A stretch of 64,000 bases of DNA from Scleroderma bovista (lineage: Eukaryota > Basidiomycota > Agaricomycetes > Boletales > Sclerodermataceae): assembly GCA_037178675.1 (NCBI GenBank), contig JAYMGJ010000391.1, positions 1 through 64,000 on the forward strand. The letters run 5' to 3'. Below are positions 1-15,400 of the stretch, piece after piece. Under the pieces are notes generated by a model, which worked only from the letters and a program-made list of their open reading frames with translations, was not told the origin of the DNA and did not search any database. Position numbers and translations under genes: made by a program. Positions within the stretch are counted from its first letter, which is position 1. Every line of letters starts with the position of its first letter.

Positions 1-1564
1 GTCATGGCCTGAGCTAGGAGCACCCCAGCTCCCTTTGTTACTATCTCCTGGACCCTTCCCTCCCTCACCCAGCTCGGCCATCAAGTTAGCGTACTCCGAA
101 TCGAAGCCTCCTTTGTTCATGGGTGGCGCTGGAGGAGCGTTGGGGTCCTTGTTGACTTGACAGTCACGAGCCATGTGGCCCGCGCTACCACAAACACGAC
201 AAATGATGTTAGCTGTGAAGTTGCGTTGCTCTGGACAGTCATATTTGCGATGCCCAAGGCCCCCGCAGTTCTGGCAAATCTGATTCTCGTCGTCACGGAG
301 AGTACCATTCAGTGCAGCGAGTTCGCGAAGTTGATTGCGCTTGTGGTCATTTTGGCCTTCGGGCGTTGATGCGGCCTGGAAGAGCGTTAAGAGGCCGTCA
401 ACACGCACACAAAATCAAACTCACCGTTTCAATGACTCTGTTGATCATCTTCACGCAGGCTGTAACCTTTTCATCGCATTCTGCGGTGACGAGACAATGC
501 AAATCTTCTTCAGCATCTTCCGCGTACTGTTCTGGACGAGCCTTTCCCTCCTTCACACTGCCCTTTCCACGAATGCTAATTTTTGCCCCACTGTCCCGCT
601 CCATCTTCTTCAAGGAATTTCCTCGGGGACCGACAAGAAGACCGAAGAAATTGATCTCTGGGAATTCCTTGACAGGAATGTAGACTTTCTCAGAGGGACG
701 CTGGGAGCGCTTCTGCTGATGGTACTCTACAGGAGGGCGGAAGTTGGGGTCATTTTTGAGTGCACGGTCAACGAGACGGATGCGTTCATCTTCCAGCTTT
801 TTTCGATAACGGACTTCTCGCGTGTTCGTACGACGACCATGTCCATCATATGTGGGCGGAGGGGAAGGCGATCTATTGATGACGTAAACATCTGTTTCAC
901 CGTAACCAAGGCGGGCACTGAACACGTACCTCTCCCTTTCGGAGGGAATGAAGTCATTCAACCTAAGCTTCCTGTTGATCTCTTCTAGACGCAAATGAAT
1001 GGCGTAATTGTCAAGCTGTGCTTGTGAAACACCAGCAGCAGAGATAGCAGTCGGCAATCCGGGGATTTCGGTCTTCACTTCGCCCCAGCGGCTGCGCCGC
1101 TTACGAGGTCCGTTCAGGTCAGCTATAAACAAGGGGAATTATGGGTTATGGGAGTTAGTATTGATCGGTGTCAGTTTGGGGAATGTGTAAGTGTGTAGTT
1201 TGCGAATAAACCTTGCTATTTGAGTAGGTAATCCGAAAAAAAAAGCCCCACCAGATGGCAAGGGAAAACATACAACACTTTGATCGAGGTTAGTAAGAGG
1301 TCTCAGAGCTTACCTGGAGAATTCGGAGTTTCCTCACGCAACCTTCGCGAATCCTGCTCCTGGTGCTGCTGGCGAGGATATGCAGATGGGGAGGGCTGGG
1401 CGAGCTGCGGTGGTGCTGACTCTTCCACTGGTGCTGGGCCAAAGCGCCGCCGGGTTCCGAGTGGAACTGTGGAATTCTGTCAGTAAAAGCTACGCAGAGC
1501 ATCTTGGTCCAAAGAACATACCGTCATTGGTACCACTGACTTCGCGAGTTGCAGGTCTCCACAT
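1..1564 (-). CDS. MSL5: Branchpoint-bridging protein (SF1/BBP), 5' part, runs off the left edge
   Basis: This is the splicing factor that binds the intron branch point in the early spliceosome (nucleus). Exons joined by eye on the minus strand: 1564-1522, 1466-1314, 1122-425 and 375 to the edge. The protein starts MWRPATRE, has the U2AF-binding type motif RKRRSRWGE, then a KH domain with the GPRGNSLKK loop, followed in exon 4 by two CCHC zinc knuckles ([14 protein letters not shown] and [14 protein letters not shown]). It ends at the edge in the family-typical [14 protein letters not shown] stretch. The ATG at 1564 was chosen because MWRPATR is the usual fungal start and the first intron follows with a GTATGT donor. 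The C-terminal proline-rich tail lies outside the window. Family is certain; exact junctions are inferred. Confidence 0.93.
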
Positions 1565-1792
1565 TGTTGATTGAGAGAACGAATGAAAAAGACAACAAAC
1601 CACTGACCAGGACATCCCGAGAGATTCGGACTCCGCTTGAATTTCATTTGATTACCAATCATGACTGAGCACAATCGCACTGCCAGCCGAGGCGCATTTC
1701 TCTGTCTTTCGCTCACCAGTCATCCTTGAGGACCTGCTTGGACGACAGAGAGCGCATCCTTGTTGGCGGGCACATCCTGGGTTTGCACCTGA
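1565..1792. promoter_or_regulatory. Divergent promoter between BBP and SSL2
   Basis: The start codons of the minus-strand BBP gene and the plus-strand XPB/Ssl2 gene are 228 bp apart, so this interval must hold both 5' ends. No clear TATA box was seen. Inference from gene layout only. Confidence 0.5.
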
Positions 1793-5112
<3,320 letters not shown>

Positions 5113-5648
5113 GCTACATAGAGTCGTCGTAGTTTGGACACCTAGTGATCTGAGCTTGCGATGGGTTATGGGAATGCAAGATGGAAAAGGGTGTGGATCC
5201 CGAATGGCTGGCACGGTTGTCCGAGATGCGGAACTGAGGTCTTGCGACGGAGAGGCGTGCCCCCGGACGGATTGCTGTAGGGCGATAAGAGGTGCCACGG
5301 AGGAGGAGGAGGTTCTTGAATCTTGATGGCCAGCCGGTGCCCACACAGCGAAGACGAGCCGCCGGGGAGGGGCGCTCGTGGACGACATCAATTAAATCAA
5401 TAAATCGTGGCCGGCAGCGACGGGGAGGTCTGCGGAGACGCGGGTCTGGCCCAGGTCGTGACCCCCGATCGGGGTTCCGGATTAGGGCGAATGAGTCCGA
5501 ATGTGCTTACGCAAACAAAGATTCTGCCGATGCAGACTTCGGAGGGTCCCTTTTATATGTTGTCTTGTTTTGCCTTTCCTCGTCTTCCCCACTCCTGCCG
5601 TCGTCCACTCTGCTGCACACCGCTGCACGCACCCGCACCCCCTCGACA
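5113..5648 (+). promoter_or_regulatory. Intergenic region with the presumed bZIP promoter and 5' UTR
   Basis: This is 536 bp between the SSL2 stop and the bZIP start. It ends in a pyrimidine-rich tract (about 5565-5640), common just upstream of fungal start codons, preceded by a TTTTATAT stretch near 5550 that could act as a TATA element. No gene is supported; the open frames here have no recognisable protein. Confidence 0.4.
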
Positions 5649-6645
5649 ATGTCGTCCAAGCGTGGTCGCAAGCGCAACGACAATCTCCCCCCCAACAGGG
5701 CGAGAGATGTCCAGCGCGCATTTCGCGCACGCAGAGCCGCACACCTGCAGGTACGGCACCTTTTGTCGACGCCTTCTGTCATCTTATTTGCAATTCCACG
5801 CCCAGGCTCTCGAGATGCGCGTCACCGAGCTCGAGGAGGAGAACACTTGTCTCCGCGCCGCACTCAACCTGCCCCCCGCCAACCGTCCGCCCCTCGGCAA
5901 AGGTCCGACGGGCAAAGACAAACCCAAGACACTCGACAACCCGTCCCTGTCTCAGCCCGCCTCCAAGAGCAGGGACTCGTCTCCTATTGCTGATTCACCT
6001 TCCCCGCAGCGCTCGGAGTCCACATCCCCGCCACTCATGGGGACCAGCAGCCTGCGCACACCTCCTATCATGCAGGGCAGCCAGTGGGACGAGGGGTTCG
6101 TCATGAGCGACCAGCAGTCGACCCCCCACCTCTCGTCGGCGCCGTCCTCGGTGGCGTACAACCTGCGCCCCCTGCCCCCCACCTCAGATCCCCAGAAAAG
6201 CCCCCACCAGTTCACGTTCTCAAGCACCTCCTCTCGTCCAGTCATTGCCAGCAACGCCATGCCATCGTCCTATCCGCACACGACAGACAGGCCCATGGCT
6301 GGCGGCTACAACGACATGAACTATCTGCTGTGCGATGTCCGTGACAACACACACTACTCTTATCATTATCAGCCATCTCCCTTTTCTGGGGAGAGCTCCC
6401 TGCCCGCCCAGTCGCCCCAAGTCCCTGTCCATTCCCAGACATCCCCCACCGCACCGCGGCCCTCCTTGCCACCCGCACTCTCCTTTCAGTCCCGTCGATC
6501 CCACCACGAACCACCCAGTTTTCGTCCGCTGGTCAGCGATCTCCATCTCCCGAGCCCCACACCCCATCACAGTGCTCGCCTGACATCTCCGTCGTCGCCA
6601 GCCCTCCACGATGTCCGGTCACATTATACATCGCATGGCAAATAA
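5649..6645 (+). CDS. bZIP transcription factor with a variant basic region
   Basis: Predicted DNA-binding regulator. Two exons: 5649-5750 and 5806-6645, with the intron splitting the basic region from the zipper. The N-terminus MSSKRGRKRND leads into a Pap1/Yap-like basic region ending QRAFRARRAAHLQALE, then a heptad zipper (MRVTELEEENTCLRAAL). The remaining ~250 residues are low-complexity Ser/Pro/Thr-rich sequence without a known domain. Oddity: when QRAFR is aligned with Pap1, the position normally held by the invariant Asn of bZIP proteins is Ala; an Asn occurs two residues earlier. Other basidiomycete bZIPs may share this form, but that is from memory and unverified. Target genes cannot be told from the sequence. 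Confidence 0.85.
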
Positions 6646-7258
6646 GTTAACCTGCTTCCCGCGACTCCTACTCTATCTATCATCCATATTGTATGTGAGC
6701 TACCCCTTCAGCTCGGACTTGCCACTACCTGCAGTGCTTTCGGTCGACTTGAGAACTCTTTTTTTGTATCGCTATCGCATGCGGATACGTGTCTTTTCTG
6801 GGGCGCAAGGTGGTTGTTTTATCTTAGATATACATACGGCAGTTATTACCTACGCATGCCAATTAATCCCTGATGTTTTGATGCCGCTCCCCGTTTTATT
6901 TTCGCTGCGGCTATGTACTACGATGAGTATGGACACCTGTTTCGAACTAGCACTCTTCATAAAACGCGACAGGGTCCAACAGACGAAGCATTAAGGTGCA
7001 ACAGGCACGGTACAGCCACTTCCCCACGTGGGGACCTGCCGCGACAGGGGCCCGAGCTGGAACGGAAATGGCCCACGGCGGTGCCAGGTCGCCCGCAGAC
7101 CCACAGCAGATACCGTGTCGAATGGGGCCATGACAGCGGTGCATCCGCGACCGGCGATATAATGGCCGTTGACGAGTCCCATCGCGCTCACGTGTGCACA
7201 TACGATAGCTGAGCAAGCCGACGAGAATTTATTTACTTCCAAACGGGGGCTTCTGGTA
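6646..7258. other. Convergent intergenic region, no gene seen
   Basis: Lies between the stop codons of the bZIP gene (+) and uracil-DNA glycosylase (-). It should hold both 3' UTRs and polyadenylation sites. T-rich runs occur near 6740-6900. No coding or RNA gene could be supported. Confidence 0.5.
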
Positions 7259-8760
7259 TCAACATGTTGGGTAGTCAAGACGGCACCAATCCACCTTGCC
7301 TTCTCCACCGTACTTTTTCTCGAGCCAATCGTTGGCAGCTCTAAAATGCCCGTTGCCCAGAAAGCCCTTCCGGGCACTCAAAGGGGACGGATGCTGCAAC
7401 CATGGCGCTAAGTCAGAAAGGGAGGGCAAGAACCGGTGGCTTACTGCACTGGTCAGGATCAGGTGCTTGGTCTAAACCAGGTCACTCGGTCAATTCTACG
7501 ACCTGTCGTGTGGCAGACACTGACCTTGTTCAATTTGGCGACACGCTTCCCTGCCCAAGCACCCCATGCCAAGAACACGACCCCTCGACCAATTCCGCGA
7601 GCGTCGGAACCATCGCCCGAGCTAAGATTGGCGCCGCCATACCTGTCCACCACATCGACAACCTTGTCCGTGAACTGCTCCCAGCCTCTCCCAGAATGAG
7701 ACCCTGCCTGGTTCGCCTTCACCGTGAGACACGTGTTCAGCATGAGGACACCGTTCTCAGCCCAGCTCGTCAAGTTTCTGCACGTTGGGTGAATACCCGT
7801 CACATGAACTGATCTTCCGATATTAGATCAGCTTACCCGTGTTTGGGAGGTTCGAAATCTGGGTACTCAGATTTAATCTCTTTATATATCTGAGATGGCG
7901 CTCAGCAGAGCCCCGATAATCAATCAGAGGAATAGCAGTCCCCTACATTGTGCAGGGATGGCGGAACGCTGACCCCCTTCGGTACAGAAAAGCAGAGTCC
8001 TGACATCGATCCATGTCAGACCTGCCTCAGCTGCGGATCAACGTCACAGAAACGGCTCACCGTGTGCTTGATTGGGCCCGTGGTATGGATCCTGCCCAAC
8101 GATCACCACTCTGACCTTGCCAAGCGGCGTGTTCGACCAGGTGTATATATTGCGAGCTGTCCAACGTTTCGATTCCCTTCACTTTCGGATGCGGAGATGC
8201 CATTGAGCTTACGGGAAGGATATATTTTGCCCGTGACACTGTCATTGGGCCCATGGACTCCTTCAATCCAGAGGAACTTCTTCAAGTCTATAAAGTATGG
8301 CTTCTTAATTTCATCTTTTAATAGCTTGAGCCTGCGAATGCGAGGGCATGTCAGGTGGTTGTTCCGGTCAGCAGGAAACCCGTTCCGAGGTGCGATCCAC
8401 GCACCAGCTCTTTCCCATGCATTCGCACTCCAACTCGAGGAATTTCCTGTCATCTGCTGGAATAGATTCTATGTACTCTGTCAATGCGAACGGAATAGAA
8501 TTCAGTGGCTCAAGTTCGCCGGCCGCGCGAGCGGTGATCTTCGGGGTGCCATTCCCCAGCTTTGTCTTTTTCACCACAGGCTTGGAGTCGTTGTTAGTGG
8601 AGTCCTGAGAAGTGAACATGTCCAGTATGCTCCGCTGTCTCTTGTTCGAGACCGTGGCAGTGGATGCCGTGGACTGCGTCGACTGCTGGGACGAGCTGGG
8701 TGCCGTGTCCGTTGCCACCGCTGCGTTCTCGCCATCCTCGACACGCTTTTCCTCAGCCAT
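7259..8760 (-). CDS. UNG1: Uracil-DNA glycosylase (family 1) with N-terminal PCNA-interaction motif
   Basis: Removes uracil from DNA in base excision repair. Spliced from about eight exons. From ATG 8760 the Ser/Thr-rich N-terminus contains QRSILDMF at about residues 42-49, a good match to the PIP box (Q-x-x-[ILM]-x-x-[FY]-x) that recruits UNG to PCNA. The catalytic domain follows: [19 protein letters not shown], the water-activating GQDPYHG motif, [29 protein letters not shown], the HPSPLS loop, [15 protein letters not shown] and the C-terminal [11 protein letters not shown] with TGA at 7259-7261. All catalytic motifs are present. No in-frame ATG exists upstream, so 8760 is the first available start. 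The divergent dolichol kinase seems to start only 16 bp away. Confidence 0.93.
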
Positions 8761-8776
8761 GGTTGGGGAAAGAGAA

Positions 8777-11700
8777 ATGCGCGCGACGCGACCCTCGTGA
8801 CCGCGTCTCGGCCCGGTCCGCAGGATGTCCACATATGGAAACCCAGCATAGGCCGTTTCACTTTTTTGTCGGGACTCACGACGTTGCACCAAGCTGACCC
8901 GTCTCGTCCAGACAGTCTGCCAAGCTGCCTCGCTCAACGTCTTCGCCTTCCCCGCCGTTTGCCAATGCGTCTGGGCGTGTGGACTCTGCTAGAAGACAGC
9001 TGGGTGTCCGCTCCTCGAAACGCCGTCCAACTCCAACCGAGGTGACCGTTTCTGGTCCGAACGGCGTGAGTTATGTGGATATGAGCTCTACATACCATGC
9101 CGGATCATCTAGGTATGTGATCAGCATGTTGGGTGGTGCTTGCATGTCTCACTTCCCAGGATAGCGATGATCGCGGTGCAGATACCTCGAGCGACGACAC
9201 TGACCGTGGGTTACTTCGTCCTTCCCGAGGGCGCCGCACGTCATCCACGTCTTCGCGACGGGAAGCTAGGGCGGCTATTAGGAAAAAACGTCAGCAATTG
9301 TCCCCGTCCCAGCGAATTCTGAGTCCAGTGCCAACCGACTACGTGGCAGAACAAGCTCCGAAGTGTTCTACCCCTCCACAGCTCTCCTTTACTCGATCTC
9401 GTTCACCGCATATACGTCCGGGGAGCTCTTCCAGCCATGGAGTTAACCCGCAGCCTGGCACAGCCCCGCCATTTGTGAGGCACAAAGCACCCCCCACTTT
9501 CTATTCCTACCTGCCCGCATCAGTTTCTGCACAGTTCTGCATCCCATTCTCGGCCATCACTGTCTCGTTTTCCGCGGGTTCTAGAAGTTTGACAGAATCT
9601 GCTCTGTTACTTGGATCCTTATTTATCGCAAATCGACAGCTGGCATTTGCAACCAAGTCCTTAGATGCATCAGATATTTATACATCACCCGGTAAGGCTA
9701 TTTTCTTGTCTGGGGGACCTCGTCCTGACATGCCTGGTTCTCAGAAATAGATGTTCTTGTAATTATTTGCATTGCATACATCGTGTGGGCACACACATCC
9801 CTGTCCAGAGCAGTACACCCCCTATCGACTTCAGATGATGGCAGATTGTCCCCTAGAATCGAGGCTCGGGAGAACAGACGGAACGGTGGTATCACCGCCT
9901 CGTTGACCAGGCCCTTTTTTGGCTTTGTGTGGATGAGCGTCCCAAAGAACTTCAGGTCAGGGTGTGATGCATCATTCTCGCCCCTCGTTTTGGTGACGGC
10001 GTTTTGTACACACACAGGCCCTGTTCGGATGACGGTGCCTCGACTGGCCTGTCCTTACCACCTCTGATTGCTGTCGCGCTTCTATTGTCGGCAGTGCGCA
10101 AAGCTGCTTCTCCTGATTCTGGGCTTCTGCCCCGAGGTTGGCTTATCGAGGCCCCTCGCGTGCTCACGAAAGGCCGTGTCCCCCTCTCGGCGCTCGAAGC
10201 TCTGATACTATCAAGACGAGGCTTGATCGACTACGCATCGCTATGTTCTATCATCCTCGTGGTCCAGATCCTTGCTTCCTCGTGGTATGAGGCACGCTAC
10301 CGACACCGCCGGAGTGTGGCTGAGGGGGAGCGAGGCTCAGTGCCTCGAAAAGAGATGCTTCGGACCTGGCTGTATACGGCTTTTTCGTTGGTCCTGGCCC
10401 TCGTCGTGCTGTGCTTGAAACTCCTATTTGCACGATATCATGTTGGTATTTGGCAAAGTGAGTGGTCTTTTTGGTCGTGAAATCCAGGGCAGCAGCCAAC
10501 GGACCTATATGTTGCACCAGACATTGGTTATATCGAGATCGTCATTGGAACAGTGTTTTACCAGTTCTGTTTGTATGTTGCACTTCGCATGGCTCATGGG
10601 GGTTTCACATTGGGGGAGTTGGCCGTCGTCGCTTTTGGTGGATTGGCGCTGGGAACGGAAGTGCTGGGTCTGACACGGACCAAAGTAAGTTTTGATGTAC
10701 AAGATTATGTGAGCTGGTGTACTAATATATGACGAAGATATGGCCGAAGACGACACCCTTCATCAAGACGTTCCGTCTACCTACGCCCCTGTTAATACTT
10801 CAAATTGCTCTCATAGCTGGGTCCCTCGTCACGGGGTTTTTACTCTCTCCCTTGCTTGTTTTATCACGGCATATCGCCCGCCGTCCAGTGCGCCGCCTCC
10901 GTTTACCCAGGGAGAAGCCGAAGCACAGGCGAGCGCTTGCGGCAGGGTTCTACTTTGGCACTGTCGTTATTGTTGTTGGGCTGGTTGGGTCATGGACGTG
11001 GTGGAACCTTGGCAGGCGGGATCCATGGATTTGGTCCATTTTCTGGATTTTGGAGGGTAAGAAGAAATGGACTAGGCCTCTCCTTTTGGCGTATTGGTCG
11101 CTCCTAGGAAGTATCAGTGTTGCCGGCTGGAATCGCCAGTTGTCGAGGTCCCGAAAGTATCGACCACGGAACACTTCTATACAGGTTGGAGAGAACATAA
11201 TTGTGCCTGTGGCTGCCATGCAGAGCCAGAGAGGTACCGAGGGCGTGCCACAGGCTCCTATGTCAGCAGGGCTTGGCCTCTCCTTCCCTAACCTTCCCAA
11301 CGGAACGCAGGTTGCCACGGACCTATTAGACGCTGCTGACAAACATGTTCCGACGTTAGGTGTCAATGCTCGTCGGAAGTTTTTCCATGGGTTGGCAGTC
11401 GCAATGTTTCTGCCGGGGGTGGCCATTGACGTCAGTGATCTCGATGATATGCCCCCGCGTGTCCTGACCTATTGGTTTAATACAGCCTGCCTTTATGCAC
11501 CTGTCGTTCAGCGCGGCCTTCGCGTTGTTCATCTTTACCGAGTATGTCCGATACTTTGCCATTTACCCGTTCGGAGCAGCTGTCCATCTGTTCATGAACG
11601 AGTTCTTGGATCACAAGGATAGTGGAACTGCTATTTTGAGCCATTTCTATCTCCTCACCGGCTGTGCGGGCTCGGTATGGCTTGAAGGGTGAGTGGCATT

Positions 11701-12130
11701 GAACAGCGCCGAGTCTGTTTGATGCCAAAACTCTAACTCTTCCCCAGACCCTCCCGACTTCACCTGTATACTGGTATTCTAGCCCTCGGCGTGGGAGATG
11801 CATTGGCTTCGATCGTCGGCAAGCGGATTGGCAGACACCGCTGGTTTGCGGGCTCGCCTAAAACGATGGAGGGCACAGCAGCGTTTGTCGTGTCCATCGT
11901 CACGTGTGCGTCGCTCCTCCGTGTTTTTGGGTTAGTGGACGATTTCTCGGTGAGGATTCATTTCTTGAACGCATGATGCACTCTCGCCCTCTGACACCGA
12001 CCGCTTCCAGATAGCACGATATGCAGGGGTGGTGACGCTGGCATCGGCGTACGAGGGTTTTTCTGATCAGAATGATAATCTTACCTTGCCATTATACATG
12101 TGGAGTATGCTTGTAGTGTTCGGTGTATGA
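8777..12130 (+). CDS. SEC59: Dolichol kinase (CTP-dependent), 5' end uncertain
   Basis: Makes dolichyl phosphate, the ER lipid carrier for N-glycosylation and GPI anchors. The C-terminal half carries the diagnostic block GVGDALASIVGKRIG followed by KTMEGTAAF, the CTP-binding region of Sec59. It also has many membrane segments (such as LVLALVVLCLKLLF and FGTVVIVVGLVGSW) and KFFHGLAVAMFLPG. A ~100-residue disordered basic/Ser-rich N-terminus precedes the first membrane helix. Clear introns include 9066-9161, one after TSP near 9691, and one after WQ near 10456. The start is the weak point. The frame is open back to an acceptor at 8911, and the only ATG I could join is 8777 through a poor GTGACC donor. 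That would place it 16 bp from the UNG start codon. Stop TGA at 12128-12130. Confidence 0.85.
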
Positions 12131-12481
12131 AACCTATAATGTATGGCAAGGGTTATGTTCATCATCTGACGGCGCGGAATGACGTCGAGGGCGGTTGGAG
12201 TCAACAGAATGGGGTGCTTAGTCATCGCGGCTGCCTTGCTGTCCGGCTCCAGCTCGACACGACCGTCACTAGTACTCCATCACCGGGTACCTGCAAGATC
12301 GGCGACGCTGTCTTAACTACCCCCCGTACCACTGCAGGGCCTTGCCTTTCTTCTCTTTCGCTCTCCCCTCGTCCAGCGCGCCGTTGTAGTTTTATAGCCC
12401 ACCAGGTAATGATCCCCCGCTGGATCGCGTCCGCACAAGCATCACGCGTCCGAATTCCTGTACTACGCTTGTTGTAGCTTC

Positions 12482-15400
12482 ATGGAAGAGCCGACCACTT
12501 CAAGTAGTATCGGGACCTCCAAGCGTCCCTTTCCCCCTCTGGGCACTCCTTTCCCTGTCATACAGGATCCGTCGTTTCAGATGCCAGTACCACACTTCCC
12601 TCAATCCGCCGAGCGACCTCGTCGTGCCTCAAGACCAGCCACTGCCTCCATTGTGGAGGGGGGCCCGCTGTTCGTTCTCCTGGATCCGTCGACCTCAGCT
12701 ATATCCTCGGTACGTGTTCGTCCTCCTTTCTTTCCATGTTTGAGCGCAAACAACCTGCGGCCAAGCCTTCTGGCTACACACCCTCCAATCCTGAGCTATC
12801 GGAATGCGGTGGTAGCCCCTCGGGAGAAATATGCGGTAAGCTGGGTTACTCATCTGGTTCGCACCGTCCCGTCTGAGGCCGTTTTTTTTTCTTTCCCTGT
12901 GCCCTGATGTGACAATACACAGAGGGGTCGATTTTCGAGCCCAGTTCCACACCTCGTGGTTCTGATTGTAGATCCGATTCCTACAATTCCGATTACGACT
13001 GGGTTTCGTTCATGACGGCGTATGCTTCTGGCCAATGGAACCCACATCGAACGCCTCATCCTCCTCGTCCTGTGCTAGAGTCCCCGCTGCGCAGCGTGCA
13101 GAATGCTTCCCCAAGAGCTGCAAAGTCCCCATTGTCGTTACTGAAACCGATGCCCCTTGCGCATACTGTATCCGATTCTTTCCTTTCTGGACGCGCCATC
13201 GTATCGTCTCCAGTGGCTGATGTAGCACGCAGGGACGATTTCCACAAACCGCAAGCAAGTCCTGCATTGCCTTTGGACAAGCTGTTCCCCAAGCTCAATC
13301 CGCCTAGCGCCTCGCTCATGGGGCGCCGCTTCCGGAAATCGTTCAACGACATAAGGCATCCCACTGGTGGGCAACCGCTGCATTTGTCTCTTGACGGTAC
13401 ACAGAACATGAACTTCAGCTCGGACGCAACTACAGCTGCCGCGACCATGCGGGTCGCCGCTGCGAGAGTGAATATCTCGCCATTGGCTCTGCCCTCTCCG
13501 GAGCATGAGCTTACTGATCCGATGCGTGGAGTGCATACCGCTATTCCGGGATCACATCCACCGAATTGTAGTCCCCCGGTAAGCCAGGGGACACCGGGTA
13601 GCGGTCGCAAAACTCGCCTTGGAAGTTTCTGGGAAGGGACTCAGGATATTGGTGAGGATACAGAAAGACTACCAACAATTCCGGGACCAGGTCCAGGCTC
13701 ACCCATGCGCTCTGAGGTAGATGAAACCACGTCAAGTGCACCATCGGTCGACCACCCCCAGTCTCCACTGCCGCCGCCACCCCCGCCGCCACCAGCGACT
13801 GCTCCCATCGGCCGTTCTCCTGGCACGAACACGGACGAGGACTACTTCACCGCCTCCAATACCCGCGCCAATTCGATCGACACCCACCCACGTGGTACTG
13901 TTCTAGAGGTGCCTAGCCAGTGGCAGGATTATGTTTCTCTTCGCCGGGATACTGAGCCAGTCGATTTGAATGTAACGACTGTCCCAGCATTGCCACGTAG
14001 GATATGTCTTACACGACAGACTTCGTCCCCGCTGCCGGAGATCAGTGCTCGAGACAAGATCCTTCCCGGGGGGCGATCTGTTTCGGATACCATCTCCAGT
14101 TACCGCATTGGGCGGGCCGCCAAGGAAGAGCATATGTTTTCGGAGTTGGGGTATTTGGCTCCTCCTAATCCCCCGGACGAACTTGAGCGCAGGCGGGCCC
14201 TGTACAAGTACGTTGTTCGTATACCGACTTTAGTACTGATGCGATGGAATGTTGTGTAGGTTCAATATTTGGAACACAGCCCCTGATATCAACTTTGACC
14301 GGATCGCACATCTGGTCAAGCTCGTATTTAACACGAAGTTTGTCTTGATATCTCTCCTAGATGGAACGGAGCAGTATGCGTTTTCAATCATTCTAACTGA
14401 CGTTGCTGATTGGCTCACAGATGGTTCAAATCTCAATGTTTGTGTTAACGCATTTAATATTGCTTTTACATAAACGAGGAATCATTTTTCATTAGGCGGT
14501 ACGTCGTTGGAGCGTTGTCCACGCATAGCGTCATTTTGCGCCCATGCGATACTACAACGGTAAGGTCCGATCACTTCTGGAGATAACTTACTCATTATTG
14601 GTAGGGGAGATGAGCCCACTGTTGTCTTGGACACGCACGCGGATTGGCGTTTCGCGAGGAACGTGAGTAGACCAAATTGTCGCGCTATGCCCCCGTTCTC
14701 CTGTTTATGCTGGATCAGCCCTTCGTCATCGGCGCACCGCTTTCCCGATTCTATGCAGGAGCACCGCTGCGAACACACGATGGCTATAACATTGGCTGGT
14801 AGATTACTCGTTATTCCCTGTGCTGATGGCAGCTGATGCATGGTTCGGTAGCTTGTCGCTCATGGATGACTCTCCCAGGCAGGACTTTACTCCCCGACAA
14901 CGACATACCCTCAAAGAGTTCGCGGTGGGTGATGTGGTTATTCGCAAGTAGCATCACCTTGATATCTTCACAGGCTATCGTTATGCGTGAGATGGAACTT
15001 TGGAGAGATAAGGTTAGTCCGAACATACATCCAAGAGTGAATTTCTACCATCGGCACAATAGATTCAGCTTCGGATAAGAGATAAGATACAGACGTCGGT
15101 GAGTAAAATGGTTCCTTTTCTTTCTGCCTGCCTATATTCTCCCAAAGATGGAACATTTCAGCCGTGAATGCCTTGAGATCGATCAGCAAGAATCTCGAAA
15201 GGCAGACATATATACTTCCGCGTCTATGGATAGGGTGTATGACCGGGCCGCCAAACTAGTCAAGCGCACTTTAGATGTGGAAGAGGTGCTGGTGATGGAT
15301 GTATCGCATTGCGACGTACTGGAGACGCTGAATAGCGAGGCGACAGTATCTGTGGTGATGCACCACGGCACTTCGACCCGCGCAACTTCACGAACCCTTA

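Noticed and set aside
8761..8937. N-terminal extension of UNG as a mitochondrial form
   Set aside because: The frame is open but contains no ATG upstream of 8760, and the stretch overlaps the putative first exon of dolichol kinase.
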